This document shows positions 1 through 9,297 of a DNA stretch of 17,950 bases, one piece after another (the stretch's first letter is position 1; each line of letters starts with the position of its first letter). The notes under the pieces are model-generated. The model was not told where the DNA came from. It did not search any database and saw only the letters and a list, made by a program, of their open reading frames with translations. Origin of the DNA: Chrysochromulina parva (Eukaryota > Haptophyta > Prymnesiales > Chrysochromulinaceae). Location of the stretch: the NCBI GenBank assembly GCA_002887195.1, contig PJAB01001038.1:1-17950 (forward strand). The letters are read 5' to 3'. The position numbers and the translations under genes were made by a program.

Positions 1-1145
1 GTTTCGTAATCCGGAGCACCTGGAAGACTCATCTCCTCGCCGCAGTCTCTGACCGTGAAGATGGCGCCCGCAACAATGATACCCGCGAGGACGAAGAGCA
101 GCGTGAGGTACATCCATTCGATGCTATGCCACACATGCAGCATGTTCGTCTTGTCGGCGATGATTGGCCATGCCGTCCCTGCCAGCAGCAAGGCCATGAC
201 GACCACGGCGATCACGCCAGAGACGCCCATAATTGAGCTCTCACCCAGAAAAAAGCACGCGTAAGTCCCCAAGAAAGTCATGCCGACTTGAATCGTGTTG
301 TCGCCGTGGGAAACCCGACGTGAAGCGAGCGAGAGCCAGCAATACAGGACAACGTAGAAGGCGACACCGAGGGCCACAGCCCCAAGCACGAGCTGAGCCA
401 GCATCCCGATAACTTGCCCGGCGTCGACTCCCGACCCCTTTTCGGGGTTCGCCCACGTATCTTTGTAGATCATGAAGAAGACCTTGTATAGCACAATCGA
501 GGAGCCGTCGTTGAACAACGATTCGCCGGCGACGATCGCCGTGACCGAGGCGGGGGCACCGAGCTCCTTGAGCATCGCGACGACTGCGACCGGGTCCGTG
601 GCCGCCAGCAGTGCACCAAAGGTGCATGACAGCATCCAGTCCCAGTGATATGGCAGCGCGAACGTGCATATTAGGGCTTGGAGCACCGCTACGACGACAA
701 TGCCTGGGAAGGCAAGGATGAGGCACTGGCCGAAGGTGCGCTTCACCGTGTGCCAGTCCATGCCGATGCAGTCGGCGAAGAGCAGCGGGGGCAAGAAGAT
801 TTGAAGAATGAGGTGGCCAGAGATGCCCTCCCAGCGAGTGAGCGTCTCATGAAAGCCAACGTCAATTTCAGCGCCGCCGGCGAGTACGGCGCGGTTGTCG
901 AGGATCCACAACAGAATGCCGTAGACGAGCAGCGCCGGGGAGTAGGGAAGCGACGGGCAGTAGCGTGCCGAGAAGTGAGTGATGATGCAGCCGCCCAGAA
1001 ACGAGAGGATGATGAAGAGGATCACTGTGTACGAAGTGTCGTGGGGGTAATGATGGCTGCCGTGCCCGGAGGCCGAACCGGAGCCCGAACCGGAGACATT
1101 CGTGAGGAGGCCGGAGGCCGGAGGCTGAACCACCCCAGCTGTCAT
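1..1145 (-). CDS. CPA1-family Na+/H+ exchanger (SOS1/NHE-like), N-terminal part, runs off the left edge
   Basis: The reverse strand is open from an ATG at 1145 to the window edge, giving about 381 residues with no stop and no visible intron. Hydrophobic segments follow one another as in the membrane domain of a monovalent cation/proton antiporter. Family motifs seen are FLPPLLFADC (residues 117-126), ATDPVAVVAMLKELGA (the TDP at 183-185 is in the unwound ion-binding helix) and GESLFNDG (207-214, with the ND pair typical of electroneutral CPA1 exchangers), followed later by a VSGVIAVVV stretch. The TDPVAVVALLKELGA/GESLMNDG pattern is closest in my memory to plant SOS1/NHX7-8 and protist NHE proteins. 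The protein exchanges Na+ (or K+) for H+ across a membrane, probably the plasma membrane; the regulatory tail lies outside the window. The first 45 residues are Gly/Ser/His-rich. The frame stays open for a short way upstream of the ATG, so the start could be further 5'. Confidence 0.9.
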   Translation of the reverse strand, partial: MTAGVVQPPASGLLTNVSGSGSGSASGHGSHHYPHDTSYTVILFIILSFLGGCIITHFSARYCPSLPYSPALLVYGILLWILDNRAVLAGGAEIDVGFHETLTRWEGISGHLILQIFLPPLLFADCIGMDWHTVKRTFGQCLILAFPGIVVVAVLQALICTFALPYHWDWMLSCTFGALLAATDPVAVVAMLKELGAPASVTAIVAGESLFNDGSSIVLYKVFFMIYKDTWANPEKGSGVDAGQVIGMLAQLVLGAVALGVAFYVVLYCWLSLASRRVSHGDNTIQVGMTFLGTYACFFLGESSIMGVSGVIAVVVMALLLAGTAWPIIADKTNMLHVWHSIEWMYLTLLFVLAGIIVAGAIFTVRDCGEEMSLPGAPDYE

Positions 1146-1490
1146 GAGGAAGCGCGGCCACGTCCACCGCGCGCGTGTGGGAGGAGCACCAGAGAGGTGC
1201 TTTCTTGAAAAACGAGGTGCGTCGCACCGAGGATGGTCGCCGGAATCTCACCGGAGGTTGTTTCTCTGCGGATTTCACGATTGGGCGGCACGCAAAAGAC
1301 GAGCGGGATCGCACGCGAAAACGTCAAAACGCACGCTTAAGCACGCGATCTCGCAGCGCGGCCCGCATGCGAGATCGCACGCGGTTTCGCGTTCAAGATC
1401 GCAGAGCGACCCGCGGGGATTCCCGTGCACTCAGTAACCCGCTGCGACTCACTTACCCGTTGTGTGTCACATCTTCCTATCTCGACATGT
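1146..1490. promoter_or_regulatory. Intergenic region between the divergent exchanger and galactokinase genes
   Basis: About 345 bases separate the two divergent genes, so promoters for both should lie here. No TATA-type motif is obvious. The main structure is a perfect 11-bp inverted repeat (GCGATCTCGCA at 1345-1355, TGCGAGATCGC at 1368-1378) with a 12-nt loop. GATCGCACGCG also occurs twice in the same area (from about 1308 and 1373). No gene is supported. Confidence 0.5.
1345..1378. repeat. Perfect 11-bp inverted repeat (hairpin) between divergent genes
   Basis: The arms GCGATCTCGCA and TGCGAGATCGC are exact reverse complements separated by 12 nt. The position between two divergent coding regions would suit a shared regulatory site or a cruciform, but nothing else in the sequence supports a function. 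Confidence 0.6.
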
Positions 1491-3075
1491 ATGAAAACAG
1501 ACTCCGCCGACGAGGAGCAGCGCCCCCACGGCCGACCCGATCAGCGACATTTCGGAGCTCCTCTTCTCACGCCTGCCTCCAAGCGTGCTGGCTCCGGGAG
1601 AGACGACGGTTGGTGCGCTGCACGCCGAAGCGTTGCCCGGCGGCGCGCTGGAGTCGCGCCTCGTGCGCCTCGGGCTCGACGCCTCCCGGGCCTCTGGCTT
1701 CGCTGCGGCCGCAAAGAGGCTGATCGACGCGGGCATCTCGCCCTCGACGCGAGCGTTCGCCTTCTGGGTGCCTGGGCGCATCGAGGTCGCGGGCAAGCAC
1801 ACCGACTACGCGGGCGGGCGCAGCCTCCTCTGCGCGGCCAACCGCGGCTTCGCCGTCGTTAGCGCCGAGCGCGAGGACGCGGCCTGCCGCATCTTTGCGA
1901 CCTTCGAGCTCACGGGCGAGCAGGCCGAGGCGGAGGTGCGACTCGACGCATCAGCCAGTGAGCCACTGCCCGAAGGCTGGGCGCTGTACCCGGCGGTGAC
2001 CGCGCGCCGGCTGGCGCGCAACTTTGGACTGCGCGGTGGCATCTCGCTCGCGCTCTCGTGCGACCTTGCGGAGGCGTCCGGCATGTCGTCGTCATCGGCG
2101 GTCATCACTCTGATGTTCCTGGCCCTCGCGGCTCGTAACAAGCTCGGGAGCTCTCCGGAACTCGTGCGTGCGCTGCCGACGGCCGAGCAGCTCGCTCACT
2201 ACCTCGGCTGCATCGAGAACGGACAGGACTGCGGCCCCAGCCTGCCCGGCGATAGGGGCGTCGGCACCTTTGGCGGCTCCGAAGATCACACCGCCATCCT
2301 GCTCTGCGGCGCCGGCGAGCTTCGTCAATACTCGTTCTGTCCGACACGCCTCGAAGCGCGCGTGCGCATGCCACCCGGGCTCGTCTTCGTCCTTGCTGTT
2401 TCGGGCGCCGTCGCGCGCAAGGGCGCGGAGCGCCTCGCCGACTACAACAACGCGGCCCTCCTCGCCGGCTGGGCAGCTACGAGCGCGGTGGAAGGGGGGC
2501 CCGACGCGGAGCGACGGGCTGACTGGGCGGTGCGGCCGACGCTCGCGGCCGTGACGAGGGCCGCAGCTGCCCGGCTGCAGATGCCACCCGCGGCCCCCGC
2601 GGTCAAGCAGGCCGTAATGGACAGCATCATCCCCGCCGACAACGGCACCCACCCGTCGGGTTGCGAGGCGGGCGCGCTCGCGCGCCGTTTCGATCAGTTC
2701 CACACGGAATCAGAAGTGGTCGTGCCCGGGCTTGCGCGTGCTCTCGGTGGCGGCGAGGCTGCCGGCGCCGTCGACACGGCCGCCATCGGCACGCTCGTCG
2801 ATCTTAGCCAGAAGTTGACGGCCTCGCACCTGCGCAACACGCTGCCGGAGACGGAGTGGCTGCCCGAGACGGCGCGCTCGCTCGGCGCACTTGGCGCGTC
2901 CGCCTTCGGCGCCGGCTTCGGTGGCAGCGTGTGGGCGCTCGTCGAGGTCGGCAAGGCGCAAAGCTTCGCGGCGGAGTGGGAGGCGGCATACGTGAGCGCC
3001 TTCCCCGATCGCGCGTCGCTCGCACGATTCTTTGTGATGGCCACGCTGGCGCCCGGCGCTTGCTCGGTTGTGTGA
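1491..3075 (+). CDS. Galactokinase-like GHMP sugar kinase, 5' end apparently frameshifted
   Basis: The enzyme should phosphorylate a sugar at C1 with ATP (galactokinase reaction, Leloir pathway) in the cytosol. Three GHMP motifs are visible, numbering residues from the in-frame GTG at 1585: PGRIEVAGKHTDYAGG (63-78, the galactokinase signature with K in place of the usual E), EASGMSSSSAV (163-173, ATP-binding loop) and GAGFGGSVWALVE (442-454, third motif). GTFGGSEDH (227-235) aligns with the catalytic-Asp segment of galactokinases, pointing to D234. From 1585 the product is 496 aa, slightly long for the family. There is no in-frame ATG upstream of motif 1: the frame is closed by TGA at 1492-1494. 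An ATG at 1491 opens the neighbouring frame, and skipping one C in the CCCCC run at 1523-1527 would join the two smoothly. A real GTG start or an upstream exon ending at the AG of 1499-1500 are alternatives. The exact sugar is uncertain, because galacturonokinase-type relatives share these motifs. Confidence 0.85.
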
Positions 3076-3248
3076 AAACAGCGCCATGGTCTCAGTGCCC
3101 TTCGCGCGCGCGTCAGGCATGTTGTCGACCCATTGAATATAATCGATATGGAACAAATCTGTTCCCCTCTGCACCCTCGGCCGTTTTTCCCCCTTTCCTA
3201 TTTTGGAACTACGATATTGCCGACGCAAATTCGCTCGAACTACGTTCG

Positions 3249-3725
3249 ATGTACGCTGTCGGCGACTCCGTGCTGGTTCCTCGGTCCGACGGTTCCAGTT
3301 CCCCTGGCTGTGTCGTTGAGATTGAGGCTGACAAGGGTATCGTCACGGTGGAGATCGGTGAGCCGGGCTCCAGCCTTCGGAAGCGCGTCTTGATGACGTC
3401 GCTCAAGGATGGCCCAGCATCCAATGCTCCAGTGCCAACGGCTGATGGCGCGGGCGCCAAGTACCCCATTGGCACATCCGTGTATGTGCTTCGCAGCAAC
3501 GGCCAGGAAACGCCTGCGACTGTGAAAGAGTACGAGCCGACCAAAAAGATCTACACACTCGACCTTGGCGATGGCCAGCTTAAGCGAGCCAACGAGATAT
3601 CAATGCGGATGAAGGAGGATGAGGCGCCGCCGCCGCCGCCGCCGGCGGCGGAGCCGGAGCTCAACCTCACCGATGACGAAGGGGGCGCACCACCCCCCCC
3701 TCCCGAGGCTGAGCCCGACATCTGA
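3249..3725 (+). CDS. Small protein with two SH3/Tudor-like repeats and an acidic, proline-rich tail
   Basis: The 158-aa product has two related segments. Residues 2-54 (YAVGDSVLVPRSDGSSSPG...) and 72-119 (YPIGTSVYVLRSNGQETPA...) share the pattern Y-x-[IV]-G-x-S-V-x-V-x-R-S-[DN]-G, then a strand with a Val-x-Glu turn, as in small beta-barrel Tudor/SH3-like folds. The tail (from about residue 122) contains two copies of an acidic-plus-polyproline unit: EDEAPPPPPPAAEPE, then DDEGGAPPPPPEAEP. Such barrels usually bind methylated or proline-rich peptides or nucleic acid; the function here is unknown. The ATG at 3249 sits directly before the first repeat. The frame is open further upstream, but that part overlaps the galactokinase end and reads like a shadow. 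The 173-bp spacer from the galactokinase stop holds its promoter. Confidence 0.7.
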   Translation: MYAVGDSVLVPRSDGSSSPGCVVEIEADKGIVTVEIGEPGSSLRKRVLMTSLKDGPASNAPVPTADGAGAKYPIGTSVYVLRSNGQETPATVKEYEPTKKIYTLDLGDGQLKRANEISMRMKEDEAPPPPPPAAEPELNLTDDEGGAPPPPPEAEPDI

Positions 3726-4333
3726 TCGCGTCGAGGATGCATGCTTGCGATCTTGCAGGGCCGATCTTGAAGGGCGGGGTTCATACGCGTCGTGGACACG
3801 GGCTTGCAAATTGGGTGCTGAACATGCGTGGTGTCGGGTTGGTGCGCACCACTTCCATCTTGCGAGCTTGCGCTTCACGCGCCCCCGGCATCCGGATCCG
3901 GAGAAGCTAGGCGAGTTATAGGCGAGACGCGACGGAAAACCGGATTACGATCGCGACTAGTTGTCAACACGAGACTTCCGTGATTCTCCGGTCGTGTACA
4001 TGTATCACACAGATTCATCGGGCGTGTTCTTTTTGCGGCCCCCGCTCTCGTGAATGCTACGAAATCCATCATGGTTGATCGATAATACCGGGTACCGTCT
4101 CGCTCTCCTCGCTCCGCGTCTCGCTCTCGGCGCGTCCGATTGTAACAGATGTTCTCTCACCGCACGGAGGCGGACCGGACCACACCGCCGCGCCGTATCC
4201 TCCGACTGTCGTGTCGACACCGACAGGGCACACTGTACGTAGACCAGAGCCTTCACTTTGCTAGCGTGCCTCGAAGTGTGCCTTGTCTCACCCACACCAC
4301 CGTCCGGTCCACGGTATCGGCAAGGCGAGTCAC
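3726..4333. other. Convergent intergenic region, nothing recognised
   Basis: These 608 bases lie between two convergent stop codons (3725 on + and 4334 on -). Open frames here are short and lack family motifs. The region probably holds the two 3' untranslated regions. I see no terminator or RNA gene. Confidence 0.5.
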
Positions 4334-6839
4334 TCATGAGGGCTTCTTTGCCTTCGCTAGCGCCTTTTTCACAGCAGTACGCGCGACCTTGGTCGCCGGG
4401 TTGCCGTCAAAGTTGACCTTGCAGCCAGCGAGAGTATTGCTGCTCGTGATAGCGCCAGCCAACGCAAGCGCGGAAGAGTCGTTGATCGCGTTGTTATTGA
4501 GTGTGAGCGCCTTGAGATCTTTAATCGGCAGTTCGATTGCTCCCTCACCTGGGCTCAGAGCCGTGAAGAGCGCCGACGCTCCCGCATCGCTGATGTCGTT
4601 ATTGTCGAGGGAGAGAATTTTGAGGTCCCGCAGCGCGCCAGCAGAAATCTGCCACGCAGACGCAGGGTTTACAGATAAGGATCAGGCAGTTGGGCGCGAG
4701 GCGAGTGGCGCGCAGGGGCCGCTTGGGCAAGGTCGACCGAAGGGCGAGCGAGGACCGCGCGCTTACCGCGGTGGCAAGCGCACAGGCACCAGCGTTACCA
4801 ATATGGTTGCCGGAGAGATGTAGCCTTTGCAGCCGCCCGCACAGCGGCAAGATCGCGCCCAGCCAAGCTACTTCTTCATCCCCCCAGTTACAACGCCGAA
4901 AGTCGAGCTCCTCCACGCCAGCCATCATCGCGCAGAGTGCCTCGGGGTACTGCGTCGCGACGAGCCCTGCTGCGCCAAGACATGCCCCGTGCTCATGCCC
5001 CGGATGGAATGTGAGTGGCTCACAGGGCGCGCGGCGGCAGACTGCCGTTGCCGCCTCTGAACCGCCACTCAGATCGAGCAGGAGCGGCCATTGGAGCAGC
5101 TCGTTGAGATTCGAGGGCTTGATGAGCGACGCGAGCAAGTACAAGTACGAAGGCCACGCCTCCCGAAACTTGATCTCCGGACGCCCCAATGCTTGTTTAC
5201 CCTCTGGGAAGATCCAAACGGTCGTCAGCTCATGGGCGAAGAGTGCATGCAACTCCTTCTGCGCCATGTCGAAGACACGCTGCTCGTGCTCGCTTCGCTT
5301 GCGAGGGGGTGCGGCGGCTTTGCTTGCGCCGGACGCGCCGCCGGAGTTGCTGCTAGGAGCAACCTCCATGGATGCCATGTGCAAACACGCCCAATCGATG
5401 AACACGCCCACGTCTGTGACGCCTGTCGACGCGGCGGGTTTGCCGCCGCGCGGCTTTGTGAACTCAGGCCACCGCTGCTCGAGCGTGTTGACAATTCGGG
5501 TGAGGTACTCGCCGCTCGGATCAGGGTGCTCGATCGTGCCGTCTCCGAGCGCTGAGCGGGGCAGGAGCACGCAGATGATCGGCAACGGACGTATCATCCC
5601 CTTTGAAAGACCCTTGTCGATCGCACCGCAGATGGGGCGCAGCGTTCGGGCAGGGATGAACGCTTCGGGCGGCAGCTGCTGGCGCAGGGGCAGTCGCGCC
5701 GGCCGGCTCGTCTTGAGCCAATTGGCCGAGAGGAGCGCGATCGGCGTGTCGAACTGACCCGCAAAGTTGTACGGCTCGAGCAGCGGCCAAAGCGCCTCCG
5801 GGTCTCGAAATCTGGACGATCTCGCGAGCAGCTCGGCCTCGTCCAATGCGGAGACCTCGGCGGCCTTCTCGGAGACGAGCTGCTTCGTCGAGGGCTTCAC
5901 CTCGATGGTGAGTGCCTCAAGGCGAGCGCGCTGTTCCTCGGCAGCCCTCGTCGCCTCAGCCGCTGAGGCCTTCTGAGTTGCCTTGACCATCCCCTCGGCC
6001 TTCTGACATTGCTCCCTTGCCTTATCACGCTCCTCAGTAATGGCGATGGTCTCTGCACGTGCAGCTCGCGCTTCGCCTTGCGCCCTCGCCACGGCGGCCA
6101 GAGAGTCCGCGGCGGCGCGCTCCGCCCTGATGCGGTCCTCAACGTATCCAGTCATTGCAGTCTTTAGATCATCGACTTCACATTGTAGTGTCTGGACCCT
6201 CGCTCGCAGCCGATCCACCTCCTCATGGAGCTTCTCCCTCTCGTGCTTGCCCTGCTCCGTCTGCGCCCTCATCTGCCCCACCTCCTCGAGAGCCTTGTCC
6301 TTGAGCTTCTCCCGTTCGACTGCGGCGTCGCTCATCTGCATGATCGTTTGGTTGGACAGCTTCCCAGTGGCAACGGCCGCGTCGCGCTCCTTGGCAACCT
6401 GTTCAAGCGTCTTCCGCAGCAGTGAAGCCTGTCGCTTGTACTTATCCGCCTCCTCCAGCACCTCATCCAGCTGCGGCTTGTACCACGGCTGGGAGTACGG
6501 CAAGCGCACTTCCGAATGGCCCATTTGGCGTGCCGCCCCATGGGCCGACCCTTGCGGCCGAACGACCCATGTCTGCTGCTGCTGCTGCATTTTAGGCGCT
6601 GCCCGCGGACTGACGGTCCGTGGCGACACTTGGTACACTAGCCGTCGCGATGACTGGGGCGCAGACGGCGGGCGTGGCGTGTCCAAATCTTTCTTCTCGT
6701 ACTCTTCGACAATACGCTGCATCCTGGCGCCAATAGTTTGCGCATCTTCTTCTGCGCCAGCCCCGTCGTACCGCGGGGGGGGCGTCGATGGCGGAGCTGG
6801 CCGATGCATTGCACCAGGAGCCGACATCGGCCTCGACAT
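4334..6839 (-). CDS. Coiled-coil plus leucine-rich-repeat protein, two exons
   Basis: The inferred structure is exon 1 at 6839-4767 and exon 2 at 4648-4334, giving 795 aa. Domains in order: a Pro-rich N-terminus with a QQQQQ run (residues 1-118); a long coiled coil (about 122-325) with heptads rich in E, K, R and A; a globular region (345-585) containing GVFIDWACLHM and later ELTTVWIFPEG; then RI-type leucine-rich repeats (VEELDFRRCNWGDEEVAWL, LQRLHLSGNHIGNAGACAL, LKILSLDNNDISDAGASAL, LKALTLNNNAINDSSALAL). The intron falls between LRR units in phase 0 and is supported because exon 2 resumes the repeat exactly (ALATA then ISAGALRDL); without splicing the repeat degenerates and stops at 4599. 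The globular part resembles, from memory, a domain seen in protist proteins with a V-F-x-D-W-x-S-L motif. The likely role is cytoplasmic scaffolding; no enzyme activity can be assigned. Confidence 0.85.
4649..4766 (-). other. Intron of the coiled-coil/LRR gene (118 nt)
   Basis: The donor is GCG|GTAAGC and the acceptor GTGGCAG|ATTTCT on the reverse strand. Its length is not a multiple of three, and removing it restores the LRR pattern in phase 0. Confidence 0.85.
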
Positions 6840-7067
6840 AGAGAGTGACTCGCGCGTCGTCGACCGCGCTTGCCTCTCTGTTCAACAATCGTTTTTTTCT
6901 TGCAGAACTTGAAGATCTTTGTGTTGCCGCCTTACTCCAAGTCAAGTCAAGTTGAAGCGGCCCTTGATCCGTGTACTTCCCATATGTGAGAACTGTCAGC
7001 GGACTACCAAAGGGTACAGTACCACATTGGTCCATGCGGATGCATTTCGGTTATGTCGGGGGGGTAC

Positions 7068-7141
7068 CTCACTCACTCTACACTCACTCACTCACTCACT
7101 CACTCACTCACTCACTCACTCACTCACTCACTCACTCACTT
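7068..7141. repeat. (CACT)n microsatellite
   Basis: Fifteen uninterrupted CACT units run from 7081 to 7140, preceded by an interrupted stretch from 7068. The repeat is noncoding and likely length-polymorphic. Confidence 0.95.
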
Positions 7142-7177
7142 ACCCCGGGAGATCCTGTTGCTCACGTTACCGGTACC

Positions 7178-7210
7178 GTGTGTGTCCCGGCTCCCCCCGG
7201 TGTCTTTTTA
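7178..7210 (+). repeat. Short dispersed repeat, copy 1
   Basis: A unit of about 32 bp (GTGTGTGTCCCGGCTCCCC..., then CGGTGTCTTTTTA) recurs in inverted orientation at 11072-11102. The only difference in the core is six versus five C in the poly-C run. GGTACC-type sequences flank both copies. Confidence 0.75.
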
Positions 7211-7629
7211 GGTGTCTTTTACGTTTCTCAGGTATCGTTCCATACAACTTTACAAGGCGAACAACGAAATTGATCGACACGCATCCTGATTCACTCCTCT
7301 TTTAATTCAAACGGGAGAAACGTGACAGTGATTGCATGCACCTCGTTGGGCAGATTCTCGAAGCGAATGGTGCCATTTAAAGCCTTTCAGCTTTATCTGC
7401 CTTTCAGGTTTCAGCATTCTTGTCTGGCTCTCCGATGAGAGCTGAGTGGTGCTGCGGCGCTCGCACCCTCGTCCTCGTGATTGCCCTTGTTCGTATGGCT
7501 GACAACCATCCGATAGCAATACACCTATCAGCTAATTTCCCTGCACGTGCTGGTAAGAGCTTCCCAAACTTGTAATTGCATCGAATGATAATCTGTAGTA
7601 ACCTGCATCGCGCAGTCAGCGTATGCGAG

Positions 7630-8127
7630 CTACGATTTCGCTCCGGAGAGCGAGAGCAGCACGGTGCCCGAGATTATCGAAAAAATGCCGACCACCTTGG
7701 CAGCGCTCACGCTCTCGCCCAGAAACGTCATGCCGATGAAGGCCAGCACCGCCATCACGATGGAACTCCAGACTGCATACGCCACGGAGATCTCGAGTCC
7801 ACGGAGCGACATGTTGAATCCAGAGAACGACAGCCCATATGCAACGCATGCCAGCACTGACGGTACGAGTTTCGTGAATCCACCTGCCTTGTGCATGAAG
7901 TACGTGCTCAGCAGCTCAAAGCCAGTCGAACAAAACAAGATCGGCCATGCCTGTCTGCGCGTTATTTTATTGGCCATGCCACCACGTAGCCTCACCAGCG
8001 ACGGTGGTGTTGCGCCAGGCTGTCGAGGCACGGGCGCGGTGCGCGACAGCAATGCTGCGGCTGGCGATGGTGCAAGCGCAAGTGCAACAAATAGGAATTT
8101 CCAACAGAGCAGCATCGTTCTACTCAT
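7630..8127 (-). CDS. EmrE-like small multidrug resistance (SMR) transporter with N-terminal presequence
   Basis: The product is 165 aa. Residues about 55-165 match the bacterial SMR/DMT fold of four short helices. E71 in GFELLSTYFM sits where EmrE has its essential Glu14. GGFTKLVPSV matches the EmrE loop GFTRLWPSV, and SVAYAVWSS (114-122) matches GIAYAIWSG, with Y117 and W120 equivalent to Tyr60 and Trp63. In EmrE these residues bind substrate and couple proton-driven export of cationic compounds. Residues 1-53 are extra: a hydrophobic signal-like stretch (LLCWKFLFVALALAP) followed by SPAAALLSRTAPVPR and then LVRLRGG just before MANK. This looks like a secretory or plastid-type presequence of an alga with a secondary plastid, so the transporter may sit in a plastid or endomembrane. 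SMR proteins are mainly prokaryotic, so bacterial origin by transfer is likely. No intron is seen. Confidence 0.88.
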   Translation of the reverse strand: MSRTMLLCWKFLFVALALAPSPAAALLSRTAPVPRQPGATPPSLVRLRGGMANKITRRQAWPILFCSTGFELLSTYFMHKAGGFTKLVPSVLACVAYGLSFSGFNMSLRGLEISVAYAVWSSIVMAVLAFIGMTFLGESVSAAKVVGIFSIISGTVLLSLSGAKS

Positions 8128-9297
8128 TCGGGGGGAGACGAGAGGGATCGACCTTCGTCCAGCGTGAAGAGGGCTGTGTGGGGAACGCTCCCGACCCCCA
8201 AATGCGTGATAGTTAGGTCAGTGTGAGACAAAAGAAAACTTTTCTAGGTCAGTGTTCAACTCACTGCGCTCGTTCGCAGGCGGCGCCCCGGCACACGGTG
8301 GATGTTGCATTGCATGCCATCTCGGTACATTCCGTGTGTGGCGTGTGTACAGTCGCGATGCCGCGCGTGTCTCCCAGTGTCTCCTTGCGCCGAGCCGCTC
8401 CGGCCTTACTCCGGCCTCCGCCGCGGTGCCGCGGGTAGAACCGTAGGTCCGTACCGTACATATTTGGTACCGTAATCAGTCCCGTGTGATTGCTGCTCGA
8501 CTGGACAGTAACTTAGTAACTGGACAGGAGGAGTAGCGTGTAGCGAGTCAGAAGTGTGCGAAAGCACGCGCGTCCCTCGCGCCGTCTATACCCGTCTTAC
8601 TTCGTATAACCTTAATTAAGGTGTCTGCAATTTGGTACTGTAACCGACTTTTAGATAACGACCGTAAGGCGTTTTTACCCAAGGGGGTAGGGCTAGGGGT
8701 CTAGGGGAGGGATTAAATTCTGGATTTGCACACAATCCTCATAGTACCTGATTTCAAAGTGAGTGGCGTGTATGGTGTATCCGGCTGGCTCCAGCGCCAT
8801 CCGGGTTAACCGGATAGTGGCCATTTTGCCATACTAGTAGATACTTTGGTAGATACGATACTGGTGTGGGCGATTCAGGTACCGAGATTTGTACAGATCA
8901 AGCTATAGTTTTTATCCTAAAAATCCAAAATAATTCCAAATCCTTCGGAACTCGGTACTCGCACGGAGTGGCGAGTGCGCGGGAGTTCGGTTGGACGTGC
9001 CCCGGAGCCCGGGGACCGGACGGACACTTGCTGACGGGAACAAGCGTTTCCGTTTGCACCGCTCTGCAACTTCGCAACTTCACACGCACGCACTTCACTT
9101 GCATGCATGCGCTTATACTGCGACAATACTCAATCCACGTGCTACGCGTCAGACGCGTCTGCTACACCAGAAGCCAGCACGCCACCAGCCAACTGCCAAG
9201 ACCGCGCCTTTCAGAGCCGGCGATTCTTGGACACGCCCATGTTACCTGTGGAGGAATCGGGGATGCGATCGCGCTCTTGATGTGCTCACCATGGCGC
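8128..9297. other. 1.2-kb intergenic region, AT-richer, with G-quadruplex motif and palindromes
   Basis: No gene is supported here; the longest open frames have no family motifs. Structures seen are a direct repeat TAGGTCAGTGT (8214-8224 and 8245-8255), a perfect 14-bp palindrome ACCTTAATTAAGGT (8609-8622), a run of G tracts (8683-8711) and a near-palindrome around ATCCGGGTTAACCGGAT (about 8799-8815). The stretch 8440-8960 is visibly less GC-rich than the genes. It lies upstream of the SMR gene start and downstream of the SLC38 stop. Confidence 0.5.
8683..8711 (+). other. Potential G-quadruplex, faintly telomere-like
   Basis: Five G runs of 3-5 bases are separated by TA, CTA, TCTA and A, which satisfies the usual G3+N1-7 rule. 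Units such as TAGGG and CTAGGGG recall degenerate telomeric repeats, but too few are present to call an interstitial telomere. Confidence 0.6.

Larger units (their letters stand above)
6840..7629. other. Intergenic region with CACT microsatellite and a dispersed-repeat copy
   Basis: The 790 bases lie between the start of the LRR gene and the stop of the SMR gene. They contain the microsatellite at 7068-7141 and one copy of a short dispersed repeat at 7178-7210. The other open frames are repeat translations or lack motifs; no further gene is supported. Confidence 0.5.

Noticed and set aside
6040..6912. 290-aa forward open frame rich in Ser and Cys
   Set aside because: It is antisense to the coiled-coil region of the LRR gene and has no motif of its own.
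7965..8000. LVRLRGG in the SMR protein as a ubiquitin-like C-terminus
   Set aside because: It is internal, follows a signal-like segment and has no ubiquitin fold before it; a presequence boundary is more likely.
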